Below, piece after piece: positions 33,961 to 42,469 of a DNA stretch of 64,000 nucleotides. Within the stretch, counting starts at the first letter, position 1; every line of letters starts with the position of its first letter. The DNA is taken from the NCBI RefSeq assembly GCF_039941195.1, contig NZ_JBDVFA010000017.1, forward strand, positions 15,003-79,002, written 5' to 3'. The stretch is from Aurantibacter_A sp039941195. Its GTDB lineage: Bacteria; Bacteroidota; Bacteroidia; Flavobacteriales; Flavobacteriaceae. A model generated the notes under the pieces. The model was not told the origin of the DNA. It saw nothing but the letters and a program-made list of their open reading frames with translations, and did no database searches. The translations under genes and the position numbers were made by a program.

Positions 33961-35124
33961 TCATAGTTTCGGAATACTCAACAATACACTTACAGCGTTC
34001 CCTCCAAATCCAACAGCATTCACCATGACTTTTTTAATTTTTGAAGGACTATTTACAACAGGTATATAGGGTACTTTTATAACTTCTTGATGTTTTAACA
34101 TTAAGATGGCCAATTCAACACTTAACATTCCCGATGTTCCAAAAGTGTGACCGACTTTCCACTTATTAGTAGTCAAAAAAGGAATTTTGTTACAAAATAC
34201 TTTCTCAATAGCTCTATATTCCGCTAAATCACCTTTAACAGTACCAGGGGTATGTGTAACTATTACATCAATTTCTTCGGCACTGATTTCCCCCAATGCC
34301 ATCTGCATTGAACTTTGAAAACATTTGGCATCCGAAGAAATAGAGATATTATGTTCCAAAATCTCTGTAGCATAACCAATTCCATCTATTTTTGCTAAGG
34401 CATTTCCAGTAGCACCTTTTTCCAAACAAACCACTGCCGCTCCTTCACCAAGCACCATACTGTTGAATTTCTTACCAAAATCCAATGCTTTGCACGGAAT
34501 TGAATCAGTTTCACGTGAATATATTTTTAAGGCTTTCATCTGGGCAATTGTAAAAGGAGTCAAAGGAGCTTCGCTTCCACCAACCAGAAATTTATTCGCC
34601 ATTTCGCTCCTTAACCATGCTACACCATTCAATAAAGAATGTAGCGCTGTAGAACATGTAATAGAATGGGAGATTTCAGGTCCTTTTGAATGCAAATCAT
34701 GAGCTACCCAAGAGGATATATTCCCTAAAGTTGTAGTGGGCGATGACAATGTAGAAGTACTATTCTTATCTAGAAACTCTTGATGAAATTTTTCAAAAAG
34801 TGCTGTGGCACCTCTAGACGAACCTATATTGATTCCAAAATTATCTTCCTTGGTCCAACCTGCCTGAGCAACAGCATTTCTTGCAGTAAAAATCGAAAAT
34901 AAAACCGTATCATCAAGATTTCTATACTTAAGATCAGAATTTCGAAGTAATTCAATCTCTTGCTTTGATTTTTCACTTAAGGGGGCCATCCATTCAAAAA
35001 ATCCATTTATTTCTCTCTGTTTCAAACAATGTTCATTGGTCTGATAAGAAGACCAGGATTCTTCTGAAGAATTTCCAAGAGCGGATAAGCCAGCTAAAGC
35101 TGTAATATAAATTGATTCGTTCAA
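33961..35124 (-). CDS. FabF-like beta-ketoacyl synthase in the biotin operon
   Basis: 387 residues. The thiolase-fold active site is complete: Cys in SITCSTALHS, His in VTHTPGTVKGD and His in WKVGHTFGTSG. It starts 1 base after the bioA stop, so it is co-translated with bioA. Its position implies a part in making the pimeloyl chain for biotin. No bioC or bioH is in the window. The family looks like KAS II rather than the KAS III-type BioZ. The step catalysed is not known. Confidence 0.88.
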   Translation of the reverse strand: MNESIYITALAGLSALGNSSEESWSSYQTNEHCLKQREINGFFEWMAPLSEKSKQEIELLRNSDLKYRNLDDTVLFSIFTARNAVAQAGWTKEDNFGINIGSSRGATALFEKFHQEFLDKNSTSTLSSPTTTLGNISSWVAHDLHSKGPEISHSITCSTALHSLLNGVAWLRSEMANKFLVGGSEAPLTPFTIAQMKALKIYSRETDSIPCKALDFGKKFNSMVLGEGAAVVCLEKGATGNALAKIDGIGYATEILEHNISISSDAKCFQSSMQMALGEISAEEIDVIVTHTPGTVKGDLAEYRAIEKVFCNKIPFLTTNKWKVGHTFGTSGMLSVELAILMLKHQEVIKVPYIPVVNSPSKIKKVMVNAVGFGGNAVSVLLSIPKL

Positions 35125-35125
35125 A

Positions 35126-36394
35126 TTAAAGTATTTCTAAAGAAGCCTCAATTACAGCATAGACTTTCTTCAATTGTTCATTAGTAATTACATATGGCGG
35201 AAGAAAATAAATAGTATTTCCTAATGGCCTTAGATTTACACCTTCGCTCATATAAAAATCATACAATTTATCACGAAAAGAACCATACCTATTGGTTTCA
35301 ACTGCCAAATCAATTGCTAAAATAACACCTAAGGAACGTACTTCTTTTATATTTGGAAGTTTTTCAAATCTAGCAACCATCTTACGATGAGAATCAGCAA
35401 TATATTTTCGGCGCTCTAGTATTGAACTTGAATTTAATAATTCTATACCTGCCAATGCAGAGGCACAACCCAATGGATGAGCGCTAAAAGTATGTGCATG
35501 AAAAAAACCTTTTAAAACATCCTTACTTAGAAAAGCATCGAATATTTTCTGAGAACAACTGGTTATACTTAATGGAAACATACCAGCTGTTAAGGCCTTA
35601 CTTAAGCATATAATGTCAGGATTATTTTCCAAATAATCAGAAGCAAAATTTCTTCCTGTTTTACCAAACCCAGTCATTACCTCATCTGCAATTGTAACGA
35701 CATTATTATCATTACATTTTTCAATTAGCATATCAAGTCCCTTAGCTGAATGAAATTTCATTCCCGCTGCTCCTTGCACTAAAGGTTCAAAAACAAATGC
35801 AGCACATTTGTTCTGTTCCAAAATCGATTCAAGAAGTATAAGCACATCATCTATCGTATCATCTTGAGGAACAGGAATACGTTCAACTTTAAGCAAAAAA
35901 TCTTCAAACGGCCCATTGTATGATGAGAGACCAGATGCACTCATAGCTCCAAAAGTATCACCGTGAAATCCATCTTCAAAAGCTATAAGAGTGTCTCTTT
36001 TATCACCTAAGTTATAATGATATTGTAAAGCCATTTTAATACCAGCTTCAATTGCCGTTGAACCATTATCATTAAAAAATATTTTTTGTTGGTTATTTGG
36101 CAATATCTTTATAAGCTCTTCAGACAAATTAACTGCTGGTTCATGTGTAAAACCACTGAACATAACAAAATCTAACGTTTTCATTTGTTCTGAAATAGCC
36201 TCAGTAATAAATTCATTACAATGGCCATACATTGCAGTATACCAAGATGCGATTCCATCTATATACGAATTTCCTGCTTCGTCCCAAATTAATGCACCTT
36301 TAGCCTTCACAATACCTAATCGTGGAGCAGCAGTTTGATGCTGAGTTAGTGGGTGCCACAAATGTAATTGATCTCTTTCCGAAAGGTTTTTCAA
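35126..36394 (-). CDS. bioA: Adenosylmethionine-8-amino-7-oxononanoate aminotransferase
   Basis: 422 residues. It starts with RDQLHLWHPLTQHQTA (substrate-side LWHP). The class-III aminotransferase features are FFNDNGSTAIEAGIKMA, the PLP-binding Asp in IADEVMTGFGKTG, and the Schiff-base Lys in LSKALTAGMFPLSI. It converts KAPA to DAPA using SAM as amino donor. Separated from bioD by 109 bases and 1 base before the ketosynthase. Confidence 0.97.
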   Translation of the reverse strand: MKNLSERDQLHLWHPLTQHQTAAPRLGIVKAKGALIWDEAGNSYIDGIASWYTAMYGHCNEFITEAISEQMKTLDFVMFSGFTHEPAVNLSEELIKILPNNQQKIFFNDNGSTAIEAGIKMALQYHYNLGDKRDTLIAFEDGFHGDTFGAMSASGLSSYNGPFEDFLLKVERIPVPQDDTIDDVLILLESILEQNKCAAFVFEPLVQGAAGMKFHSAKGLDMLIEKCNDNNVVTIADEVMTGFGKTGRNFASDYLENNPDIICLSKALTAGMFPLSITSCSQKIFDAFLSKDVLKGFFHAHTFSAHPLGCASALAGIELLNSSSILERRKYIADSHRKMVARFEKLPNIKEVRSLGVILAIDLAVETNRYGSFRDKLYDFYMSEGVNLRPLGNTIYFLPPYVITNEQLKKVYAVIEASLEIL

Positions 36395-36503
36395 GTATTC
36401 TTAAGTATTAAAATTGAGTTTTAAAACCTCACAAAGATGAGGATTATTGATGATAATCGAATCTTGAATTCAATTTAAACAATAAACTATTTGTTTAGAA
36501 AAA

Positions 36504-37127
36504 CTACAATACCTCTAGCGCTGGTCTAAATTGTTCAGCATACTTTTTTATTATAGCTTTATCTATAGTAGGTTCTTCTTCAATCCTACCTAAAACTGTA
36601 ACACCTGTTTTGTTAGTAATTATACTTTCTGTAGTAGGTTGCTCATTACCACTAAACAAAACGGAAACCTCATAACCTCTTTCTAACAACCAATTTATGG
36701 TCATTAAAGAATGATTAATACTTCCTAAGTAGTGTCTTGACACAACCACAATCTTATAGTTTGGCATAATTATATCAAGAATTGTTTCTTCTTCATTTAA
36801 AGGCACTAACAAACCACCAGCACCCTCAATCACCAATGGATTTTCTGTTTGAGGCTCAATAATAGCAGAATGTTCAATGCGAATTCCATCAATTTCAGCT
36901 GCAGCATGTGGACTCATAGCTGTAGTTAATTCATAGCTGCTTTTATGAATAAATGATTTGTCATTTGAAATTAAGCTTTGCACTTTATCACTGTCCGTAG
37001 CATCTAAATCACCTGCTTGTACAGGTTTCCAATAATCTGCTTTTAAAGATTCTACAATAATTGCTGATGCTAAAGTTTTACCAACATCCGTTGATATTCC
37101 TGTAATAAAAATTCGTTTCATTGTCAA
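36504..37127 (-). CDS. bioD: Dethiobiotin synthetase
   Basis: 207 residues. Walker A is GISTDVGKT, followed by WKPVQAGD and VIEGAGGLLVPL. It closes the ureido ring of dethiobiotin with CO2 and ATP. Its start overlaps the DUF2007 gene by 4 bases. The next ATG two codons in (MKRIFITGIST) would give the more usual N-terminus and is a possible true start. Confidence 0.95.
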   Translation of the reverse strand: MTMKRIFITGISTDVGKTLASAIIVESLKADYWKPVQAGDLDATDSDKVQSLISNDKSFIHKSSYELTTAMSPHAAAEIDGIRIEHSAIIEPQTENPLVIEGAGGLLVPLNEEETILDIIMPNYKIVVVSRHYLGSINHSLMTINWLLERGYEVSVLFSGNEQPTTESIITNKTGVTVLGRIEEEPTIDKAIIKKYAEQFRPALEVL

Positions 37128-37504
37128 GGTTTAGTTATAATATTACACTGAGTACAGCGATATTTTCTTTTTTCAAAAAATGGAAATAATTTATTCAAAA
37201 TTCCCTTTCTAGTGTAATAAACTTCTGATTTTTGTGCTTTACAATTTGGACAAACAATTGGTTTTCCATTATCATCAATGGCATAATTTCTTATCTCATC
37301 ATAAATCTCAATTGCTCTAGCTTTATCAATAAACGCAACTTGAACTTTAACCCCTCCTATTGCATCACTAATCAAAGGATCTGAATTAAGCGTATACTCA
37401 TCTTTAAGAAATACTGAAATACCTTCAGATTCCAACTTCCCTTTTATTATTTGAACATCTGCAGGGTAAGAAAAAGCACCTAGAGTGTAAAATCCGTCTC
37501 CCAT
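37124..37504 (-). CDS. DUF2007 protein with zinc ribbon, within the biotin operon
   Basis: 126 residues. The N-terminal 70 residues match DUF2007, a putative signal-transducing ACT-like fold (ALGAFSYPADVQIIKGKLESEGI pattern, ISDAIGGVKVQV). The C-terminus has a zinc ribbon CPNCKAQ...CTQCN. It lies 14 bases after bioF and overlaps bioD by 4, so it belongs to the operon. No biotin function is known; the pairing could be regulatory or simply fortuitous. Confidence 0.8.
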   Translation of the reverse strand: MGDGFYTLGAFSYPADVQIIKGKLESEGISVFLKDEYTLNSDPLISDAIGGVKVQVAFIDKARAIEIYDEIRNYAIDDNGKPIVCPNCKAQKSEVYYTRKGILNKLFPFFEKRKYRCTQCNIITKP

Positions 37505-37518
37505 AAGTTAAGCTCGAG

Positions 37519-38688
37519 TTATCTAAATTTACTTAAAATACTCAAGCATTCTGTTATTTCTTCCTTAGAATTATAACTATGAACACAAAAACGCAAACGT
37601 TCTTTACCCATTGCAACAGTTGGGGACAAAATTGGTTTAACATTAAATCCTTTTTCTTGTAAATTTTGAGCAAGAATTTTTACATTTTCATTACCGGAAA
37701 TCAATGCACAATGAATTGTAGAATTACTTTGAGTAAATAAACCAGACAAATTCATCTTTTTAATTTCACTTTTAAAAAAGGATATTTTCTCGTGTAAATG
37801 ATTTCTACGTATATCACCGTTAACAGAATTTAAAAATTCTAAAACAGCAATAATATTAGCAATTGCATAAGGTGGCAAGGCAGTTGTATAAATAAAGCTA
37901 CGAGCAAAATTCACCAGGTATTCAACTAGGTTATTAGAACCTATAACAGCTGCGCCATGACAACCAAATGCCTTTCCGAAAGTAACAATACGTGCAAACA
38001 CTTGATTTTCTATTCCAAATTTGGAAACAAGCCCATCTCCTTTTTCGCCAAAAACTCCAACAGAATGAGCTTCATCAATGACCAATCGCAACTCATTTTT
38101 CTTGCAAAATTCAGTAAAAGTCTTAAGGTCTGGAGAATCGCCATCCATAGAAAACACCGCTTCTGTTACTACATAAATTTCAGGCTTAACTTGCTCATTA
38201 AGATTTGTTTTATCTGAAATTTTCAGATACTTTAATTTTAAATCTTCAAGGTTATTGTGTTTAAATTTGAAACTTTTTGCATTACCCAAATTAACACCAT
38301 CTCTAATGCTTGCATGTATGAACTCATCATAAAAAACAATATCACCACGTTGTGGAACACAAGAGAAAAAACCGATGTTCGCATCATAACCAGAATTAAA
38401 AACTAAAGCGGATTCTGAACCGAAAAATTCAACTAAACTCAATTCCAACTTTTCATAAAGCGAATGATTCCCTGTAAGCAACCGCGAACCTGTAGCCCCA
38501 TTCTTTGAAAAATTAACATCAAGTAAAAATTGCTGCGAGCTTTGCTCAAAATCTGATTCTCTTGCTAAACCCAAATAATCATTTGAAGCAAAATCAATCA
38601 AGTTTTTTTCTACCGGAAGCTTACGGAATGATTTCTCGTCTACTCGTCTTTCAAGTTTTAATTGTAATTTTTTAGGTAAATCAAGCAT
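37519..38688 (-). CDS. bioF: 8-amino-7-oxononanoate synthase (KAPA synthase)
   Basis: 389 residues of the alpha-oxoamine synthase family. Seen: NLIDFASNDYLGLA, GATGSRLLTGNHSLYEKLE, FNSGYDANIGF, IDEAHSVGVFGEKGDG and the PLP Lys in FGKAFGCHGAAVIG. It condenses pimeloyl-ACP/CoA with alanine. First gene of the bioF-DUF2007-bioD-bioA-KAS operon. A TAAATTTG -7 box ends five bases before the ATG. Confidence 0.96.
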   Translation of the reverse strand: MLDLPKKLQLKLERRVDEKSFRKLPVEKNLIDFASNDYLGLARESDFEQSSQQFLLDVNFSKNGATGSRLLTGNHSLYEKLELSLVEFFGSESALVFNSGYDANIGFFSCVPQRGDIVFYDEFIHASIRDGVNLGNAKSFKFKHNNLEDLKLKYLKISDKTNLNEQVKPEIYVVTEAVFSMDGDSPDLKTFTEFCKKNELRLVIDEAHSVGVFGEKGDGLVSKFGIENQVFARIVTFGKAFGCHGAAVIGSNNLVEYLVNFARSFIYTTALPPYAIANIIAVLEFLNSVNGDIRRNHLHEKISFFKSEIKKMNLSGLFTQSNSTIHCALISGNENVKILAQNLQEKGFNVKPILSPTVAMGKERLRFCVHSYNSKEEITECLSILSKFR

Positions 38689-38692
38689 AAGT

Positions 38693-38700
38693 CAAATTTA
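38693..38700 (-). promoter_or_regulatory. -7 box TAAATTTG of the bioF operon
   Basis: Exact TAnnTTTG match on the minus strand with only 4 bases between its G and the ATG at 38688, which would make the message leaderless. The -33 region has no clean TTG (TTC at 21 bases). Confidence 0.45.
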
Positions 38701-38740
38701 CCAACTTTATTAAAAATTATAGAAAGTGAGAAAAACAAAA

Positions 38741-38768
38741 AAACCATCTACTGTAGTGCAGATGGTTT
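38741..38768 (-). terminator. Rho-independent terminator of atpDC
   Basis: 9-bp stem AAACCATCT / AGATGGTTT followed on the minus strand by a run of T broken once by G, about 28 bases past the atpC stop. Confidence 0.88.
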
Positions 38769-38795
38769 TTTAATATTATTATAATTTATAACAGC

Positions 38796-39074
38796 TTAAT
38801 CAGCTAAAACAATCACTTTATTATCGCTCATTTCAACTGTCCCACTAGAGATAGCAAGTACAATTTCACCTTTTGAGCCTTTAGTAAATTTAGCCTCATG
38901 TTCTTCTTCAAGGGTTACATTACCCTGAAACGACACGTCACCTTCTTGCAATAGTGAAACTATTGCAGCGTGATTATTCAGCATTTGAAACTCACCTTCT
39001 ACTCCTGGAACAGTTACTGACGTAACTTCTCCTGAGAATAAAGTAGCTTCTGGTGAAACAATTTCTAAATACAT
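38796..39074 (-). CDS. atpC: ATP synthase F1 subunit epsilon
   Basis: 92 residues, only the N-terminal beta-sandwich (MYLEIVSPEATLFSGEV, VPGVEGEFQMLNNHAAIVSLL). It lacks the C-terminal helical hairpin that inhibits the enzyme in E. coli; this short form is usual in Bacteroidota. 28 bases after atpD. Confidence 0.95.
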   Translation of the reverse strand: MYLEIVSPEATLFSGEVTSVTVPGVEGEFQMLNNHAAIVSLLQEGDVSFQGNVTLEEEHEAKFTKGSKGEIVLAISSGTVEMSDNKVIVLAD

Positions 39075-39102
39075 TCTATATGGTATTAATTGGTAATATT
39101 AA

Positions 39103-40611
39103 TTAAGCTTCAGCAAGCATTTTCTCACCTGCTTCTACTGCTTCTTCAATAGTTCCTTTAAGGTTAAATGCTGACTCAGGAAGATGATCTAACTCTCCAT
39201 CCATAATCATGTTAAATCCTTTAATAGTTTCTTTAATATCAACTAATACACCTGGTATACCAGTAAACTGTTCTGCAACGTGGAAAGGCTGAGATAAGAA
39301 ACGTTGAACACGTCTTGCTCTACCTACTGCCAATTTATCTTCTTCAGACAATTCTTCCATACCAAGAATCGCAATAATATCTTGCAATTCCTTGTAACGT
39401 TGTAATAACTCTTTTACGCGTTGCGCACAATCGTAATGCTCATCACCTAAAATTTCAGCTGTTAGAATACGAGAAGTTGAATCCAAAGGATCCACTGCAG
39501 GGTATATCCCTAGTTCTGCAATCTTACGAGAAAGTACTGTTGTTGCATCCAGGTGAGCAAAGGTTGTTGCTGGTGCTGGATCCGTTAAATCATCCGCAGG
39601 AACATATACTGCCTGAACAGAAGTAATAGAACCTCTTTTTGTTGATGTAATTCTTTCTTGCATCGCACCCATCTCAGTTGCTAAAGTAGGTTGATATCCT
39701 ACCGCTGATGGCATACGACCTAATAATGCAGAAACTTCAGAACCTGCCTGTGTAAAACGGAAAATGTTATCCACAAAGAAAAGTACATCTTTACCTTGTC
39801 CTTCACCTGCTCCATCACGGAAATATTCTGCAATAGTTAAACCTGATAATGCCACACGAGCACGTGCACCAGGTGGTTCATTCATTTGACCAAAAACGAA
39901 AGTTGCCTTTGAATCTTTCATCGCAGACTTATCTACTTTAGAAAGATCCCAACCACCTTCTTCCATTGAGTGCAAGAAATCATCTCCGTATTTAATAATA
40001 CCAGATTCAAGCATCTCACGAAGTAAATCGTTTCCTTCTCTTGTTCTTTCTCCAACTCCTGCAAATACTGAAAGGCCACCGTGACCTTTAGCAATGTTGT
40101 TAATTAATTCTTGAATAAGTACTGTTTTTCCAACACCTGCACCACCGAAAAGTCCAATTTTACCACCTTTTGCATAAGGCTCAATTAAATCGATAACTTT
40201 AATACCGGTAAATAAAACTTCTGTTGTAGTAGTTAAATCTTCGAATTTCGGAGCTTCTCTGTGTATTGGCAGACCAGCTGAACCAGCTTTAGGCAAATCA
40301 CCTAAACCGTCAATAGCATCCCCAATTACATTAAAAAGTCTACCATATACGTCATCGCCAACTGGCATTTGAATAGCGCTACCAGTAGCAATTACTTCTG
40401 TACCACGGCTTAAACCATCGGTAGAGTCCATTGAAATTGAACGAACAGTATTTTCACCAACGTGAGACTGTACTTCAAGGACCAATTTTGAACCATCGGC
40501 ATTATTAATTTCCAATGAATCATAGATTTTTGGCAGCTCATCACCTGAACCAAATTCAACATCGATTACCGGGCCGATGATTTGTGCAACTTTACCTGTA
40601 ACTTTAGCCAT
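39103..40611 (-). CDS. atpD: ATP synthase F1 subunit beta
   Basis: 502 residues. Catalytic P-loop GGAGVGKT at 156-163, GERTREGND, the arginine and DELSEED-type region reading GMEELSEEDKL, and FLSQPFHVAEQFTG. It is in a two-gene unit with atpC, apart from the other ATP synthase genes, as is common in this phylum. A promoter lies at 40695-40724. Confidence 0.98.
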   Translation of the reverse strand: MAKVTGKVAQIIGPVIDVEFGSGDELPKIYDSLEINNADGSKLVLEVQSHVGENTVRSISMDSTDGLSRGTEVIATGSAIQMPVGDDVYGRLFNVIGDAIDGLGDLPKAGSAGLPIHREAPKFEDLTTTTEVLFTGIKVIDLIEPYAKGGKIGLFGGAGVGKTVLIQELINNIAKGHGGLSVFAGVGERTREGNDLLREMLESGIIKYGDDFLHSMEEGGWDLSKVDKSAMKDSKATFVFGQMNEPPGARARVALSGLTIAEYFRDGAGEGQGKDVLFFVDNIFRFTQAGSEVSALLGRMPSAVGYQPTLATEMGAMQERITSTKRGSITSVQAVYVPADDLTDPAPATTFAHLDATTVLSRKIAELGIYPAVDPLDSTSRILTAEILGDEHYDCAQRVKELLQRYKELQDIIAILGMEELSEEDKLAVGRARRVQRFLSQPFHVAEQFTGIPGVLVDIKETIKGFNMIMDGELDHLPESAFNLKGTIEEAVEAGEKMLAEA

Positions 40612-40694
40612 TGTCTACTTATTTTTTATTTAGGATTAAAGGCTTCTGATGCAAGAACTTCTATAAACAAAAGAAGCATCCTTTTTTCAGGCTG

Positions 40695-40724
40695 CAAATA
40701 TAAGATTTCAATCTCATATAAGAA
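40695..40724 (-). promoter_or_regulatory. Promoter of atpDC
   Basis: Minus strand: TTC, 19 bases, TATATTTG; same spacing as the rplU promoter. Leader of about 80 bases. Confidence 0.65.
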
Positions 40725-40753
40725 ACTCCATCTTAATTTTTTTACGCATTAAA

Positions 40754-40775
40754 AAAGCCTTCGTCTGAAGGCTTT
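40754..40775 (-). terminator. Rho-independent terminator of the TonB receptor/SGNH pair
   Basis: 9-bp perfect stem AAAGCCTTC / GAAGGCTTT with a GTCT loop, A/T-rich on both sides, 27 bases past the stop of the SGNH lipoprotein. Confidence 0.85.
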
Positions 40776-40801
40776 ATAATATGTATGATTTAAATTTTAT
40801 T

Positions 40802-42427
40802 TTATTGTAAACTAGCTGAATAGTTAGTTGGATAGTCAATAACATTCAATAAAGATTCTGAGCTTTCAAAATTTGACCCATAAGTTGCATCAATTGCCAT
40901 TAAGAATTGATTAGCTAATACTGCATAACCTTTAGCAGTTGGATGAACGCCATCCAAACTAAATGCTCCTCCGGTTACTAAATCTGATGTTAAAATAAAA
41001 TCCCCATCAGCATATCCACTACTAGCAATTTCTTGCATTAATGCATTAGCATCAACGAATGCTAAACCAGCTCCATCTGCAGCAGCTTTAATTGTTGCAT
41101 TAAATTCATCAGTCGCAGTTTTAAGTTCAGCTTGTTCTTCAGGAGTCAAAACCCATTTATCTCCTAGTGGCAAGGTTACTCCATTTGCAGAAAACTGACC
41201 TGCTAAATTTGCAGGCAATCCTTGCCCCATTAATGTTGTTATATTATCGCTATCAATTGTGGCAATAAAAGAACTACTTGGCAAAACCAATAAATCAGCA
41301 GCAGTTGCTTGTCGTGCCTGCCCGTAAGTTTGACCTAATAAACCAGCAACTAAAGGTGAAGCTTGCTCAGGCAATCCTAATGAAACCACAAACGCCTTAA
41401 ATTCAGCACTACCCCCTAAAGCACCAGCAATTTGAACAGTTAAATCATCTAGATTTTCATCCAAAATCACTACACCACTAGCTTCGGTTTCGGAGAATTC
41501 AATAATTCTATCTGTTTCTCCTAATGCTGTAAAAACTTGATTTATAGCTCCAAAAACTGAATTAAGTGTAGGAATCTGAGGTGCAAATTCTGGGTTAGCT
41601 GGATCTAATGGATTAAAAGGTACTGTTGTAAAATGCGGTATAGTTGACACATAAGGTATATTGGCTACAACTCCTTGAGCACCACCTGAAGTTAATCCAC
41701 CAACTAACGCTCCTATTGCGCCATCAAATTGAACCTTGGGTGTAATCGGGTTAGTTCCATCACCACCTGTAGTCGCATATCCTAAAACATCATTATTACC
41801 CGCCCATAAAGTAAAAAAGGTTGGATTCTGTGCCATTGCCATTTCTAAAACGGATGCATTTGGGGTAGCTCCAGTCATTCGAATAAAATAAGGACTAGCA
41901 TCTGGTAAATTACCTGGATTTCCATACCCCTGAAATACCATATGAATGGCTTTTGCTCCTGGAACTCCCATATTATTAAATGGTCCGGTCGGGTTATTTA
42001 CAAAAATGTCAGTAGTAGGCGATGCCCCAGGATTTAATTCTATTAAACGCTGTGGTCCAGTTCCGTTAAAAACAAAACGAGTTTCTTGAATTTGACCGCC
42101 ACCAGCTAATAATCCGCCAAAATTATCATTCATTAATGGTTGTGTAAAGTCCCCACCACCAACAAGTGCAAATTTATTGGCTAACATATTAGTCAAAGAA
42201 TTTTCCTGAGCGGCTTTAAATAAAGCACCATCAGTATAGCCGGCGGTAAGTGAATTACCCACAGCCACATAAGTTGAAAAGTTTGCACTTCCAGCAGTTA
42301 AGGCAGGAGCCTGCACCTCAACATCTTCTGATTGTTCGCCTTCGAAGTCAATTATTACGTCTTCAGGTTCGTTACAGGCATTAAAACCAATAAGAAGACC
42401 GAGTAAACCTATATATTTTAATTTCAT
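40802..42427 (-). CDS. SGNH/GDSL-hydrolase-fold lipoprotein
   Basis: 541 residues from the ATG at 42427; the frame continues 13 codons upstream, but 42427 gives a clean lipoprotein signal (MKLKYIGLLGLLIGFNAC, Cys18). Block I reads AVGNSLTAGY (GNSL where GDSL is usual), block III WAGNNDVLGY and block V LDGVHPTAKGY with the Asp-x-x-His dyad. It is therefore probably an active esterase or acylhydrolase on the cell surface or in the periplasm. It lies about 42 bases downstream of the TonB receptor in the same operon. That pair suggests it trims or captures the receptor's ester-bearing substrate, perhaps lipids. Confidence 0.85.
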   Translation of the reverse strand: MKLKYIGLLGLLIGFNACNEPEDVIIDFEGEQSEDVEVQAPALTAGSANFSTYVAVGNSLTAGYTDGALFKAAQENSLTNMLANKFALVGGGDFTQPLMNDNFGGLLAGGGQIQETRFVFNGTGPQRLIELNPGASPTTDIFVNNPTGPFNNMGVPGAKAIHMVFQGYGNPGNLPDASPYFIRMTGATPNASVLEMAMAQNPTFFTLWAGNNDVLGYATTGGDGTNPITPKVQFDGAIGALVGGLTSGGAQGVVANIPYVSTIPHFTTVPFNPLDPANPEFAPQIPTLNSVFGAINQVFTALGETDRIIEFSETEASGVVILDENLDDLTVQIAGALGGSAEFKAFVVSLGLPEQASPLVAGLLGQTYGQARQATAADLLVLPSSSFIATIDSDNITTLMGQGLPANLAGQFSANGVTLPLGDKWVLTPEEQAELKTATDEFNATIKAAADGAGLAFVDANALMQEIASSGYADGDFILTSDLVTGGAFSLDGVHPTAKGYAVLANQFLMAIDATYGSNFESSESLLNVIDYPTNYSASLQ

Positions 42428-42469
42428 TGTCTTATTTTTTATGTTTTCGAATCTCATGGGTAACACATT

